From Vibrio sinaloensis (GTDB taxonomy: Bacteria; Pseudomonadota; Gammaproteobacteria; Enterobacterales; Vibrionaceae): 64,000 nt of DNA. Shown piece by piece: positions 63,567-64,000 of this stretch. Position numbers and translations under genes: made by a program. The notes below the pieces were generated by a model. It searched no databases and was not told the DNA's origin. It worked only from the letters and a program-made list of their open reading frames with translations. Where the stretch lies: contig NZ_CP096199.1 of the NCBI RefSeq assembly GCF_023195835.1, positions 1,984,001-2,048,000 on the forward strand, given 5' to 3'. The first letter of the stretch is position 1. Each line of letters begins with the position of its first letter.

Positions 63567-64000
63567 CTACAGCGCTTCTTGCTGTTCTACGAACTGGGTG
63601 GGGGACAAGCCGAAACGATGTTTGAATCGCTGGCTGAAGTAGGAAGGGTCATTGAAACCGCACTCAAAGGCGACGTCAGACACCTTGCCACCCGCTAGTA
63701 GCCGTCGACAAGCATTGTCCAAACGAACGTCAGTCAAATATTCAGTAAACGTTTTATCGAAAGCGGACTTCACTCGGCGCTGAAGGCTGCGTTCTGACAC
63801 AAACAAGTGTTTAGCGGCCGCTGAAGTACTAAATTCCGGGTCACTGTAGTGCTTCTCAACCAAATAAGTCAGTTTTTCGAGCCACGGGTCATGCTCATGT
63901 TTCTGAAGAGAGACATCATCACTCGGCGTGGTGGCGGTGGTTTGCTCTTCAAACGCCTCGCTATTGGGCCATGACAGCTCAATCAGATTACGTTCATTCG
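63567..64000 (-). CDS. AraC-type DNA-binding protein, C-terminal part (5' end outside window)
   Basis: The minus strand is open from the stop at 63567 to the window edge, giving the last 143 residues. The final 100 form an AraC/XylS domain with two helix-turn-helix motifs (STSAAAKHLFVSERSLQRRV; VSDVAFECGFNDPSYFSQRFKHRFGLSPTQF). The preceding linker ends in DPWLEKLTYLVEKHYSDPEFS, a pattern I associate with hybrid sensor kinase/regulator proteins whose AraC domain follows a receiver. That larger identity cannot be tested here. Confidence 0.85.
   Translation of the reverse strand, partial: NERNLIELSWPNSEAFEEQTTATTPSDDVSLQKHEHDPWLEKLTYLVEKHYSDPEFSTSAAAKHLFVSERSLQRRVKSAFDKTFTEYLTDVRLDNACRRLLAGGKVSDVAFECGFNDPSYFSQRFKHRFGLSPTQFVEQQEAL

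Overview
The window is chromosomal DNA from a Vibrio-type gammaproteobacterium. The main evidence is a flagellar/chemotaxis operon that runs flhA-flhF-flhG-fliA-cheY-cheZ-cheA-cheB-parC-parP-cheW (ParC and ParP are vibrio-type polar chemotaxis organisers), together with two adjacent fadL genes, fadIJ, ydjA, and a type VI secretion (T6SS) cluster in the gene order known from Vibrio cholerae. Nearly everything is ordinary, well-packed core sequence. No tRNA, rRNA, insertion sequence, prophage or CRISPR array was seen.

Layout. (1) 1-12.0 kb, minus strand: T6SS cluster PAAR, periplasmic Sel1-like protein, tssB, tssC, tssE, tssF, tssG, tagH (FHA), tssJ, tssK, tssL, clpV (cut by the window edge), with a plausible sigma-54 promoter in front of PAAR. 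(2) 12.5-16.5 kb, plus strand: YkgJ-type Cys-cluster protein, an OmpR-class response regulator with its histidine kinase, and a PKD-like lipoprotein. (3) 16.5-22.1 kb, minus: apt, dnaX, ybaB, recR; a 43-residue membrane protein plus a YbaN-type protein; rssB. (4) 22.4-33.2 kb: LysR regulator, ydjA, fadIJ with FadR- and PsrA-like operators, a candidate FNR-controlled small RNA, an ECF sigma factor with a DUF3379 partner, two FadL porins, mlaA. (5) 33.3-40.3 kb, minus: the complete ccmABCDEFGHI cytochrome c maturation operon. (6) 40.5-53.1 kb, minus: the flagellar/chemotaxis operon with a sigma-54 promoter before flhA. (7) 53.3-64 kb: sixA, an insulinase-family peptidase, yecM, argS with a structured leader and a heptamer tandem repeat after its stop codon, a HIT protein, feoABC, a second candidate small RNA, and the 3' end of an AraC-type regulator.

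Functional links. The fatty acid genes (fadL x2, fadI, fadJ) are clustered around the ECF sigma pair and the small RNA. The ccm operon, feoABC and the FNR-like box suggest shared links to respiration, iron and oxygen. ParC, ParP and the repeated acidic docking-like segments in the CheA linker belong to one polar localisation system.

The most interesting items are the non-coding ones: a roughly 158-nt RNA with an FNR-like box centred at -41.5 and an FnrS-like core; a second hairpin-rich RNA next to feoABC; a three-way-junction leader on argS; a textbook -1 frameshift site in dnaX; and a ybaN-type gene that appears to start at AUC or AUU. All are read by eye from the sequence. None was tested by search or folding software.
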